Below are positions 1-6,026 of a stretch of 28,720 bases of DNA, piece by piece (within the stretch, counting starts at the first letter, position 1; the number at the start of each line of letters is the position of its first letter). A program made the translations under genes and the position numbers. The DNA comes from an uncultured Collinsella sp. (GTDB taxonomy: Bacteria; Actinomycetota; Coriobacteriia; Coriobacteriales; Coriobacteriaceae), in contig CAADVA010000207.1 of assembly GCA_900752345.1 (NCBI GenBank), forward strand, positions 1-28,720. Direction: 5' to 3'. A model generated the notes under the pieces. The model was given only the letters and a program-made list of their open reading frames with translations, had not been told where the DNA came from and made no database searches.

Positions 1-1
1 C

Positions 2-1315
2 AAGCTCGTCACGCAAATCGACTTCGCCCGCGCCGGGCAGATCACGCCGCAGATGAAGGAGGTTGCCGAGCGCGAGCATCGCGACCCCGAGTACATCCGC
101 GAGCGCGTGGCAGACGGCCGCATCGCCATTCCCGCCAACATCGTGCATATCAAAAAGGGCATGCGCGCCTTTGGTGTCGGCGAGGGCCTGTCCACCAAGG
201 TCAACGTCAACCTGGGCATCTCGGGCGACAAGGCCGATGCCGCCGAGGAGTGGAAGAAGGTCAAGATCGCCGAGGACTTTGGCGCCGACGCCATCATGGA
301 CCTCTCCAACTCGGGCAAGACGCGCCAGTTCCGCCAGCAGCTCATCGACGAGACGCCGCTTATGGTGGGCACCGTCCCCATGTATGACGCCATCGGCTAC
401 ATGGAAAAGCCGCTGGTCAAGCTCACCAAGGACGATCTGCTCGAGGTCGTGAGCGCTCATGCCGAGGACGGCGTGGACTTTATGACCATCCACTGCGGCA
501 TCAACAAGTCGGTCATCAAAACCTTTAAGGAGACCGGCCGCCTCATGAACATCGTCAGTCGCGGCGGCTCGCTGCTGTTTGGCTGGATGGAAGTCACCGG
601 TAACGAGAACCCCTTCTACGAGTTCTACGACGAGGTGCTCGAGGTCTGTCACGAATACGACGTGACGATCTCGCTCGGCGACTCCTGCCGCCCGGGCTGC
701 CTCTACGACTCCAACGACGCAACCGAGACCGCCGAGATGATCGAGCTGGGCAAGCTGTGCAAGCGCGCTTGGGCCGCCGGCGTCCAGGTTATGGTCGAAG
801 GCCCGGGTCACATGGCGCTCGACGAGATCGCCGCCAACATGAAACTGCAGAAGCGCCTGTGCCACAACGCCCCGTTTTATGTGCTCGGGCCGCTGGTGAC
901 CGATATCGGCGTGGGCTACGACCACATCACCGCTGCCATCGGCGGCGCCATCTCCGCCAGCTCCGGTGCCGACTTCCTGTGCTACGTGACGCCGGCCGAG
1001 CACCTGTGCCTGCCCAACGCCCAGGACGTGCTCGATGGCCTCATGGCCACCAAGATCGCCGCACACGCCGCCGACATCGCCAAGAAGGTGCCGCACGCCC
1101 GCGACATGGATGACAAGATGGGCCAGGCACGCCGTAAGCTCGACTGGGACGCCATGTGGAAGTGCGCGCTCGACCCGGTCACCGGCAAGAAGCGCTACGA
1201 GGAATCCCCCGCCGCCACCGAGGGCACTTGCACCATGTGTGGCAAGATGTGCGCCGTCCGCACCGTCAACAAGGTGTTCGAAGGCACGACGATCGACCTC
1301 GGTATTGAGGACTAA
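2..1315 (+). CDS. thiC: Phosphomethylpyrimidine synthase ThiC, 5' end outside window
   Basis: ThiC rearranges aminoimidazole ribotide into hydroxymethylpyrimidine phosphate in thiamin biosynthesis, using a [4Fe-4S] cluster and SAM. The reading frame is open from base 2, so the gene begins upstream. The residues before the first internal Met (53) read TQIDFARAGQITPQM, which matches the ThiC N-terminal region (YARKGIITPEM-like), so 53 is not the true start. Family blocks visible include IPANIVH, MDLSNSG, VGTVPMYDAI, THCGIN, SRGGS, SLGDSCRPGC, VEGPGHM, GPLVTDI and YVTPAEHLCLP. The C-terminal cluster-binding motif is CTMCGKMC, i.e. CX2CX3C. It is the compact form without the long N-terminal extension of the E. 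coli enzyme. thiD follows 178 bp downstream on the same strand. The identification is secure; only the start is unknown. Confidence 0.97.
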   Translation, partial: KLVTQIDFARAGQITPQMKEVAEREHRDPEYIRERVADGRIAIPANIVHIKKGMRAFGVGEGLSTKVNVNLGISGDKADAAEEWKKVKIAEDFGADAIMDLSNSGKTRQFRQQLIDETPLMVGTVPMYDAIGYMEKPLVKLTKDDLLEVVSAHAEDGVDFMTIHCGINKSVIKTFKETGRLMNIVSRGGSLLFGWMEVTGNENPFYEFYDEVLEVCHEYDVTISLGDSCRPGCLYDSNDATETAEMIELGKLCKRAWAAGVQVMVEGPGHMALDEIAANMKLQKRLCHNAPFYVLGPLVTDIGVGYDHITAAIGGAISASSGADFLCYVTPAEHLCLPNAQDVLDGLMATKIAAHAADIAKKVPHARDMDDKMGQARRKLDWDAMWKCALDPVTGKKRYEESPAATEGTCTMCGKMCAVRTVNKVFEGTTIDLGIED

Positions 1316-1405
1316 CGCGTCACCGAAGCCACAATCGGTAACAAGGTGTTCGACAATTGTTGACGCGTGAACATTTGCTTACATTTGCGTAAAGATTGCA
1401 TCGCC

Positions 1406-1444
1406 CGCCCGGGTTCGGAATACAGCCGGCCCGGGCATCTTTAT
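1406..1444 (+). terminator. GC-rich hairpin between thiC and thiD
   Basis: CCCGGGTTCGG pairs imperfectly with CCGGCCCGGG around a short loop and is followed by CATCTTTA. It could terminate thiC transcription or act as an RNA stability hairpin. The T tract is weak, so this is tentative. Confidence 0.35.
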
Positions 1445-1447
1445 AAT
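1442..1447 (+). promoter_or_regulatory. Candidate -10 element for thiD
   Basis: A perfect TATAAT hexamer lies 46 bp before the thiD ATG, just after the hairpin. No convincing -35 box is found 16-18 bp upstream, so this is only a candidate. No TPP riboswitch-like element was recognised in the thiC-thiD gap. Confidence 0.25.
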
Positions 1448-1493
1448 GCTGGCTTAAAGACCCATTTGATTCCGACCGAACAAGGGAGCGAAT

Positions 1494-2324
1494 ATGGATC
1501 GCAGTAAGGTACCTGCCGTTCTATCCATCGCAGGATCCGATTCCAGCGGTGGCGCCGGCATTCAGGCCGACATCAAGACCATTACGGCGCACCGCCTGTA
1601 TGCCGAGACGGCCATCACAGCCATCACAGCGCAAAACACACTGGGCGTTACCGCCGTGCAGAACATCTCCCCGGATATTGTCGCGGCGCAGATCGATGCC
1701 GTTTTTGACGATATTCGACCCAGCGCCGTCAAGATCGGCATGGTTTCCTCTGCCGAAATTATCGAGGTTATCGCCGACCGCTTGAGCGCCTGGGACGCAC
1801 AAAATATCGTCGTCGACCCCGTCATGGTCGCCACCTCGGGTGCTCGCCTCATTGCCGAGGATGCCGCTGAGGCACTCATCCGCCGCCTGTTCCCGCTGGC
1901 GACCGTTATCACGCCCAACATTCCCGAGGCCATGGCGCTGCTCGATTATGAGGTCGATTCCGAGCGCACGCAGCAAAATGCCGCCATGCTTCTCACCCGT
2001 CGCTTTGGCTGCGCGTCTCTCGTTAAGGGCGGGCATTTTGTCAACGAGGCCAACGATGTGCTAGCAGAGCCCGCGCCGCTCGATGACGAGGGCAACCATC
2101 TGGGCGATCCGCTCACCACGTGGTTCCGCCACAAGCGCATCGAGACCGGCAACACGCACGGTACTGGCTGTACGCTTTCGTCCGCCATCGCCTGCGCGCT
2201 GGCCCAGGGCATGGATCTTGCCGATGCCGTCAACGCCGGCAAGGCCTACCTAACGGGTGCTCTCGCCGCTGGCTTTGACATGGGCAAAGGCTCCGGGCCC
2301 GTCAACCACATGTGGCAATATTAA
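1494..2324 (+). CDS. thiD: Hydroxymethylpyrimidine/phosphomethylpyrimidine kinase ThiD
   Basis: ThiD phosphorylates HMP and then HMP-P to HMP-PP, the pyrimidine precursor joined to the thiazole by ThiE. The 276-residue length is usual for this ribokinase-like family. Residues 14-26 carry the substrate-binding signature GSDSSGGAGIQAD, VDPVMVATSG is the central family block, TPNIPEA precedes the nucleotide region, and HGTGC at about 222-226 is the anion-hole/catalytic segment. The ATG at 1494 has an AAGGGAG ribosome binding site. Its position after thiC fits a thiamin pyrimidine pathway pair, though the 178-bp gap with a hairpin and a TATAAT may give it separate expression. The gene is convergent with the SGNH hydrolase gene. 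Confidence 0.97.
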   Translation: MDRSKVPAVLSIAGSDSSGGAGIQADIKTITAHRLYAETAITAITAQNTLGVTAVQNISPDIVAAQIDAVFDDIRPSAVKIGMVSSAEIIEVIADRLSAWDAQNIVVDPVMVATSGARLIAEDAAEALIRRLFPLATVITPNIPEAMALLDYEVDSERTQQNAAMLLTRRFGCASLVKGGHFVNEANDVLAEPAPLDDEGNHLGDPLTTWFRHKRIETGNTHGTGCTLSSAIACALAQGMDLADAVNAGKAYLTGALAAGFDMGKGSGPVNHMWQY

Positions 2325-2340
2325 GATTCGCAGCCCAAAA

Positions 2341-2355
2341 CCACCGCAAAGGGGA
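2341..2355 (+). repeat. Left copy of flanking direct repeat
   Basis: CCACCGCAAAGGGGA occurs here, just after thiD, and CCACCGCAAGGGGA recurs at 2619-2632 on the other side of the palindrome array. The two copies differ by one A. Confidence 0.6.
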
Positions 2356-2385
2356 CAGGCACCGTCGTGGCGTTTCCCACAAACA

Positions 2386-2601
2386 TCTCGATCTGTAACA
2401 GTTAGAGTCCATTTTTCGGCCCACCTGTTACAGATTGAGACATTCAAATTCCGCTGAGAAGAAAATCTCGATCTGTAACAGTAACTCGGCAAAATCGACC
2501 CTAGATGTTACAGATCGAGACAAACGACCGATATCGACCTAAATAATCTCAATCTGTAACATCTAGCCCGTTTTCGGCCTTACAGCTGTTGCAGATCAAG
2601 A
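2386..2601. repeat. Array of three alternating 55-nt palindromic repeats
   Basis: Three hairpins occupy the gap between the convergent thiD and SGNH genes. Unit 1 has arms at 2386-2400 (TCTCGATCTGTAACA) and 2426-2440, unit 2 at 2466-2480 and 2506-2520 (perfectly complementary), and unit 3 at 2547-2561 and 2587-2601. Every arm is 15 nt and every loop exactly 25 nt, and the gaps between units are 25 and 26 nt. Arms therefore recur about every 40 nt in alternating orientation. Reverse complementing units 1 and 3 aligns their loops moderately with unit 2 (shared AAAA core and a CTA near the end), so the units look like related copies in -,+,- orientation. No coding potential was seen. They may act as bidirectional terminators or be a REP/REPIN-like family. 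Confidence 0.85.
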
Positions 2602-2618
2602 CAAACCAACGAAACAAG

Positions 2619-2632
2619 CCACCGCAAGGGGA
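2619..2632 (+). repeat. Right copy of flanking direct repeat
   Basis: CCACCGCAAGGGGA repeats the sequence found at 2341-2355, bracketing the palindrome array. This could mark the boundary of a composite intergenic element. Confidence 0.6.
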
Positions 2633-2656
2633 ACTTTTGTACTGCTTTGGGCCGTA

Positions 2657-3316
2657 CTACTCTCCGATCATCTCTTTGAGCTTGGCTGCCACGGCATGGC
2701 CGAGGCTCTCGTGGCTTTCCGGCATCATGTGCAGATAATCGATATCGCCCGGCTCGGCAAAATCGGCGGCATTCAAAAAGTCGCAGCCAAACTGTTCGGC
2801 AACATACGCATAGTATTCGGCAAAATGCTCCGAGGCCTCGACGGAGTGCTCGTCAAAGTCGGTCATATACACATCGGCGATCTGCGGCTTGATCTTGATA
2901 GGAGCCATCAGCAGAATGCGCGGACAAGGCGCAGCGTCGGTCCAGGGAAACGCGCGGACGGTGCGAATCAGCGCCATGGCACCGTCAGCGATATCGGCAG
3001 CCCCCACGTTAAAGACCGTCTTGCAGTCGTTGGTGCCCAGCATAATCACGATGGCATCCAGCGGCTTATGAGCCTCGAGCAGCATCGGCAACGCTCGGAT
3101 GCCGTTGAGATTAGTGTCCAGATGGCACATGTCGTCACGCACCGTCGTGCGGCCGTTGAGGCCTTCCTCAATCACGTGCCAGCCCTCGCCCAGGTCGCGC
3201 TGGGCCACGCCGCACCAGCGCACATCGTGCGCATAGCGTACCGCGGTGCCGTCGCGCATGCCCGCCGGATCATAGCCGTAGGTATTGCTGTCGCCAAAGC
3301 ACAGAACGTTTTTCAT
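2657..3316 (-). CDS. SGNH/GDSL-type hydrolase
   Basis: This is a predicted cytoplasmic esterase/lipase of the SGNH hydrolase fold; the substrate is unknown. The start was set at 3316 (MKNVLCFGDSN) because an AGGAAGG ribosome binding site precedes it and block I sits directly at the N-terminus, as in the family. The frame stays open to 3409, but those residues do not look conserved. Visible blocks are GDSN with nucleophile Ser10, GLNGRTT (block II region), LGTND (block III Asn) and DYLH near the C-terminus, supplying the catalytic Asp and His. No signal peptide is seen. The protein has 219 residues. It is separated from the upstream PARG-like gene by an intrinsic terminator, so it is probably transcribed on its own. 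Confidence 0.88.
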   Translation of the reverse strand: MKNVLCFGDSNTYGYDPAGMRDGTAVRYAHDVRWCGVAQRDLGEGWHVIEEGLNGRTTVRDDMCHLDTNLNGIRALPMLLEAHKPLDAIVIMLGTNDCKTVFNVGAADIADGAMALIRTVRAFPWTDAAPCPRILLMAPIKIKPQIADVYMTDFDEHSVEASEHFAEYYAYVAEQFGCDFLNAADFAEPGDIDYLHMMPESHESLGHAVAAKLKEMIGE

Positions 3317-3332
3317 CGTAAGCCCTTCCTTT

Positions 3333-3365
3333 AGTGAAAAGCCGACGGGAGCAGCCCCGTCGGCT
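3333..3365 (-). terminator. Intrinsic terminator after the PARG-like gene
   Basis: AGCCGACGGG and CCCGTCGGCT (3340-3349 and 3356-3365) form a perfect 10-bp stem with a 6-nt loop. On the minus strand it is followed by TTTTCACT. It lies between the stop of the PARG-like gene and the start of the SGNH hydrolase. Confidence 0.8.
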
Positions 3366-3390
3366 CGGCATGTCGCATCACGCGCACCGT

Positions 3391-4521
3391 TTACAAGTAT
3401 TTGCGCCAATCGTCCTCGTCCTCATCGTCCTCGGCGGCAGCCTGGGCCTGCTCGGCGGCGCGAGCAGCCGCAGCGCGTGCGGCAACCTGGGCATAGGACT
3501 CCTCGTTACGCTCGGGGAAGTTTGCCAGCACGTGCTCGAACTTGGCAAAATCCTCGTCCCAACGCGTAGAAGGCACGGCAAAGAAGACCTGCTTGACCTT
3601 AAAGTCGCCCGACGCGAGCTCCTTGCGGAAGAGCTCGGCCACGGCCTCGGCGTCAAAGCCGTTGTTGTCGCAGCCCCAAGCACCCAGCACGAGCTTCTCG
3701 CGACCCAGCTCGTCGCAGATGGCAAGCACAAAGCGGATGCGGTCGCGCAGAGCGTCAAGCAAGGCATCGTCGCTCACGCGGTACTCCTGGCGAGCACGCT
3801 TGGCGTTGGGTGTAGCGGCGACGATTACGTCGGCATAGGCGTGCACGTGGTTGCGGTCGAAACGCACCGCGGGCACCACCAGCGCACGGTTGCGGTACAG
3901 CTCGCAGTTGATGTTGCGGCGACGGTTCTCGCCGTACCACTTACGCTGCTTGTCGAGCACGTTGTACAGGTACGAATCGGCGCACAGCGTGGCCTCCTGT
4001 CCCAGATAGCCCTGGATGTAGCCGCCACCCGGATTGGTGAACGAGGCAAAAGCGAGCACAGCCATGTCGCAGAACTGCGCATAGCCGCGGCCGTTATCGA
4101 GGATTGCCTGCGTGGCGGAGACATCAAGTACGGTGACCTCGGGCAGGACCGGAGCAGCCTCCTCCGCGGGCGCGGACTCAGCCTCCGTGGCCTCCTCTGC
4201 GGGTGAAGGCTCGGCCGTAACCTCGGTCTCGGCGGACGCAACCTCAGCGGTCTCGACCTCGGCGGCCTCAGACTCCTCAGCAACCTGTTCCTCGGCAGCG
4301 TCGGCCGCTTGGGCCTTGGCCTTCATCGCCGCGACAAATCCGGCAGGCATACCATCGAACTCGCGCACGCCGGCAAGCGAACGCTCGATGTCCTTGGCGC
4401 AGGCCTCGGACACGGCCACCACATGGCGCTCGGCGGCCTTGGCACGCGCCTCGCGCTTGGGATTGGGCTGACCCGCTCGGTTAGACCTGCGGTTACGGTT
4501 CCTGTTGTCGACATCTGCCAT
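3391..4521 (-). CDS. TIGR02452-type microbial PARG-like macrodomain protein
   Basis: This belongs to the microbial poly(ADP-ribose) glycohydrolase-like family (macrodomain fold), which removes ADP-ribose from proteins. Evidence is VLAFASFTNPGGGYIQGY at about 155-172 and VLGAWGC at 278-284, both family hallmarks in the right order. The family catalytic signature is GGG-X6-8-QEE. Here it reads GGG (165-167), six residues, then QEA (175-177), so the second, catalytic Glu is Ala177. A low-complexity Ala/Glu-rich stretch at about 72-126 separates the N-terminal helical part from the macrodomain, and the C-terminus ends in an Ala-rich helix and an acidic DDEDEDDW tail. The basic Asn/Arg-rich N-terminus begins at an ATG with GGAAAGGTGG upstream. 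The protein may bind rather than cleave ADP-ribose. Family membership is firm; activity is doubtful. Confidence 0.85.
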   Translation of the reverse strand: MADVDNRNRNRRSNRAGQPNPKREARAKAAERHVVAVSEACAKDIERSLAGVREFDGMPAGFVAAMKAKAQAADAAEEQVAEESEAAEVETAEVASAETEVTAEPSPAEEATEAESAPAEEAAPVLPEVTVLDVSATQAILDNGRGYAQFCDMAVLAFASFTNPGGGYIQGYLGQEATLCADSYLYNVLDKQRKWYGENRRRNINCELYRNRALVVPAVRFDRNHVHAYADVIVAATPNAKRARQEYRVSDDALLDALRDRIRFVLAICDELGREKLVLGAWGCDNNGFDAEAVAELFRKELASGDFKVKQVFFAVPSTRWDEDFAKFEHVLANFPERNEESYAQVAARAAAARAAEQAQAAAEDDEDEDDWRKYL

Positions 4522-4587
4522 TCGTGGCCACCTTTCCTGTCGCTGCCGCTATCGGCTTTTTCCCATCCATCATACCCCGCCGCGCAC

Positions 4588-4613
4588 AAAAAAGACGGCC
4601 CCGAAGGACCGCC
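4588..4613 (-). terminator. Intrinsic terminator after the BI-1 gene
   Basis: On the minus strand GGCGGTCC-TTCG-GGGCCGTC folds with a stable UUCG tetraloop and is followed by TTTTTT. It lies just past the Bax-inhibitor-1 gene and before the PARG-like gene. Confidence 0.85.
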
Positions 4614-4662
4614 TTTCGCATCGTTTTACCGTGTCCGGCAGGAAGCGTCGCAATGCCGCGTT

Positions 4663-5358
4663 TTAATCGCGACGACCAAGGATATTCAGGATGCGCAGGA
4701 ACACGTTGATGATGTCCACGAACAGGTTGGATGCCATGAGCACGGCGTTGGGCAGCGTGGGCGGCACCGTCGCGGCCACATAGGTGTCATAGCCAATAAA
4801 GCCGGCGAACACCACGATCACGATCAGGTCGGTGATGGACTGCGAGACGCCCATGAACATCAGCACGATCTCGACCAGAATCGTGGCAAGTAGGATGCCA
4901 AAACCAATGCCGTACACACGCTGGAAGAACTTGGGGAAGGTCACGCCCAGCGCACCAAAGACAAAGGTGATGGCGGCCGTGGCGATAAAGGCGGTGTTAA
5001 TGGTAGGCAGGTCGTAGTTGGCAAGGCCAAACGACGCCGTCAGGCCAAAGGTGCTCGCAAAGACCACGTAGCCCACGAGCGACAGGCCCACGGACTGTTT
5101 GCTGGCAGCAGCCGACATCATGACCATGCCGACGATGGTCAAAATAAATGAGCCAAAGACCAGCGGCAAAGCGGCGCCGCTCATCATCATGCGCGCAAAC
5201 GACATGGTGCTCGTAAAGTAGGCACCGGCGCCCATGGCGCAAAAGCCCAAAAAGATCAGGGCAGACATGACAAGGTTGTACGCGCGCGGCGACATCTCCT
5301 TGGCACGGCTTGCGCCGGTTTCGATGGGGCCGTTCTGATAGCCCTGGATATCGTTCAT
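4663..5358 (-). CDS. Bax inhibitor-1/YccA family integral membrane protein
   Basis: A 231-residue polytopic membrane protein of the BI-1/TMBIM family, whose bacterial members (YccA, YetJ, YbhL) act in membrane protein quality control or as pH-sensitive calcium leak channels. About seven hydrophobic helices are visible, beginning near residue 30 (NLVMSALIFLGFCAMGAG) and ending with IVIVVFAGFIGYDTY. The C-terminus, NVFLRILNILGRRD, is a typical family ending, and the LMASNLFVDIINVF segment precedes it. The start at 5358 was chosen over the upstream in-frame start because AAAGGACG precedes it and the next residues are a hydrophilic tail as in relatives. A terminator-like hairpin lies just before the ribosome binding site. 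Confidence 0.92.
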   Translation of the reverse strand: MNDIQGYQNGPIETGASRAKEMSPRAYNLVMSALIFLGFCAMGAGAYFTSTMSFARMMMSGAALPLVFGSFILTIVGMVMMSAAASKQSVGLSLVGYVVFASTFGLTASFGLANYDLPTINTAFIATAAITFVFGALGVTFPKFFQRVYGIGFGILLATILVEIVLMFMGVSQSITDLIVIVVFAGFIGYDTYVAATVPPTLPNAVLMASNLFVDIINVFLRILNILGRRD

Positions 5359-5371
5359 ACTTCGTCCTTTC

Positions 5372-5391
5372 AAAAAGCGCCGCGACGGCGC
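5372..5391 (-). terminator. Terminator-like hairpin just upstream of the BI-1 gene
   Basis: On the minus strand GCGCCG-TCG-CGGCGC is followed directly by TTTTT, then by the ribosome binding site of the BI-1 gene 13 nt before its ATG. It may terminate the small upstream gene, or sit in the BI-1 leader as an attenuator if a promoter lies further upstream. Confidence 0.55.
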
Positions 5392-5413
5392 CGTAGCTGA
5401 CAAGTTTCCTGCC

Positions 5414-5419
5414 ATTGTA
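5414..5419 (-). promoter_or_regulatory. Candidate -10 element for the BI-1 gene
   Basis: TACAAT on the minus strand lies between the stop of the small upstream gene and the hairpin. The -35 region is poor, so this is weak support for a promoter whose transcript would include the hairpin. Confidence 0.2.
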
Positions 5420-5437
5420 CCCGAACGCCACGCGTTC

Positions 5438-5776
5438 TTACCTGCGACGCTCGCTCTCGAGCGTCCGGTCGAACGCCCACACCCACCAACGCATCAGATG
5501 GGCCTGCGAGCCATCCGGTCGCTCGCGCGCCTGTTCTTCCAGATACAGTTCGGTCGCATGCCCACCAAAACGAACCTTATACGTTGCCGTACGAATGCCG
5601 TGAACCGTTAGGCCAAAACCGGTGGACGAGACAATCTCGTCGATCGTAAAACAGCGACCGTCGACCCAGCAGACGGTAACCGGCACGACTTGTCCGCCCG
5701 CGAGGATGCGGGCCACGACGTCCACATACTGCTTGTGCACGCGTCGAGTTTTGCCATCTGTCTGTCGATATTCCAT
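5438..5776 (-). CDS. Small conserved-looking hypothetical protein
   Basis: I do not recognise this 112-residue protein with confidence. It starts as MEYRQTDGKTRR; a G-rich AGGGGG lies almost against this ATG (one base spacing), which is unusual. An in-frame ATG at 5797 has no ribosome binding site. The sequence looks like a small beta-rich domain: VPVTVCWVDGRCFTIDEI, then YKVRFGGHATELYLE, ending in LMRWWVWAFDRTLES. The pattern of a strand with W-x-DGR, a Gly-containing turn and a Trp-rich end recalls the DUF6504-like group of small actinobacterial proteins, but this is a guess. No membrane segment or signal is seen. Codon use matches neighbours, which favours a real gene. Confidence 0.65.
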   Translation of the reverse strand: MEYRQTDGKTRRVHKQYVDVVARILAGGQVVPVTVCWVDGRCFTIDEIVSSTGFGLTVHGIRTATYKVRFGGHATELYLEEQARERPDGSQAHLMRWWVWAFDRTLESERRR

Positions 5777-6026
5777 GCCCCCTATTATCGAACGCATGTT
5801 TGCATATTGTAAAGCGAACAGACTGTGGTTTTGGGATGTTGGGGCGCGCGCCCGTGTCCTCATGGCGTGCTAGCAAAAAGAACACCCGCGGTCAACAGGG
5901 CAAATATTCAATGTTAGTGCCAAAAAATTCACTTCTCCCATCAGAACTCGGTAAAGAAACCCGCAGGAGGTGATACGATTTATCATGTTTTTGTAACGTG
6001 CCTGCAAACTTCGAGAAAGCCCATAT
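5777..6026. other. Divergent intergenic region before pit
   Basis: About 250 bp without a credible gene separate the divergently transcribed small minus-strand gene and pit. It is richer in A/T than its flanks. Minus-strand TACAAT near 5800 is a possible -10 for the small gene. On the plus strand the only clear signal is a full AGGAGGTGA at 5966-5974 (listed separately). No strong sigma70 promoter pair was found. Confidence 0.4.
5966..5996 (+). promoter_or_regulatory. Strong Shine-Dalgarno plus 3-codon leader ORF upstream of pit
   Basis: AGGAGGTGA, the full anti-16S complement, is followed after 11 nt by ATG TTT TTG TAA at 5985-5996. The pit ATG is 30 nt further on and has only a weak GAGAAAG. 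The strongest ribosome binding site in the region therefore serves a mini-ORF or a standby site rather than pit itself. Confidence 0.4.

Noticed and set aside
1316..1493. TPP riboswitch between thiC and thiD
   Set aside because: No THI-box motifs such as CTGAGA or ACCTGATCTGG-like strings were found; a riboswitch, if any, would lie upstream of thiC outside the window.
2386..2601. CRISPR array
   Set aside because: The repeats are only 15 nt, alternate in orientation, and number six; the gaps show similarity to each other, and no cas gene is present.
3334..4206. Plus-strand open frame of 290 codons
   Set aside because: It lies antisense to the PARG-like gene, whose protein shows clear family motifs; the plus-strand translation shows none.
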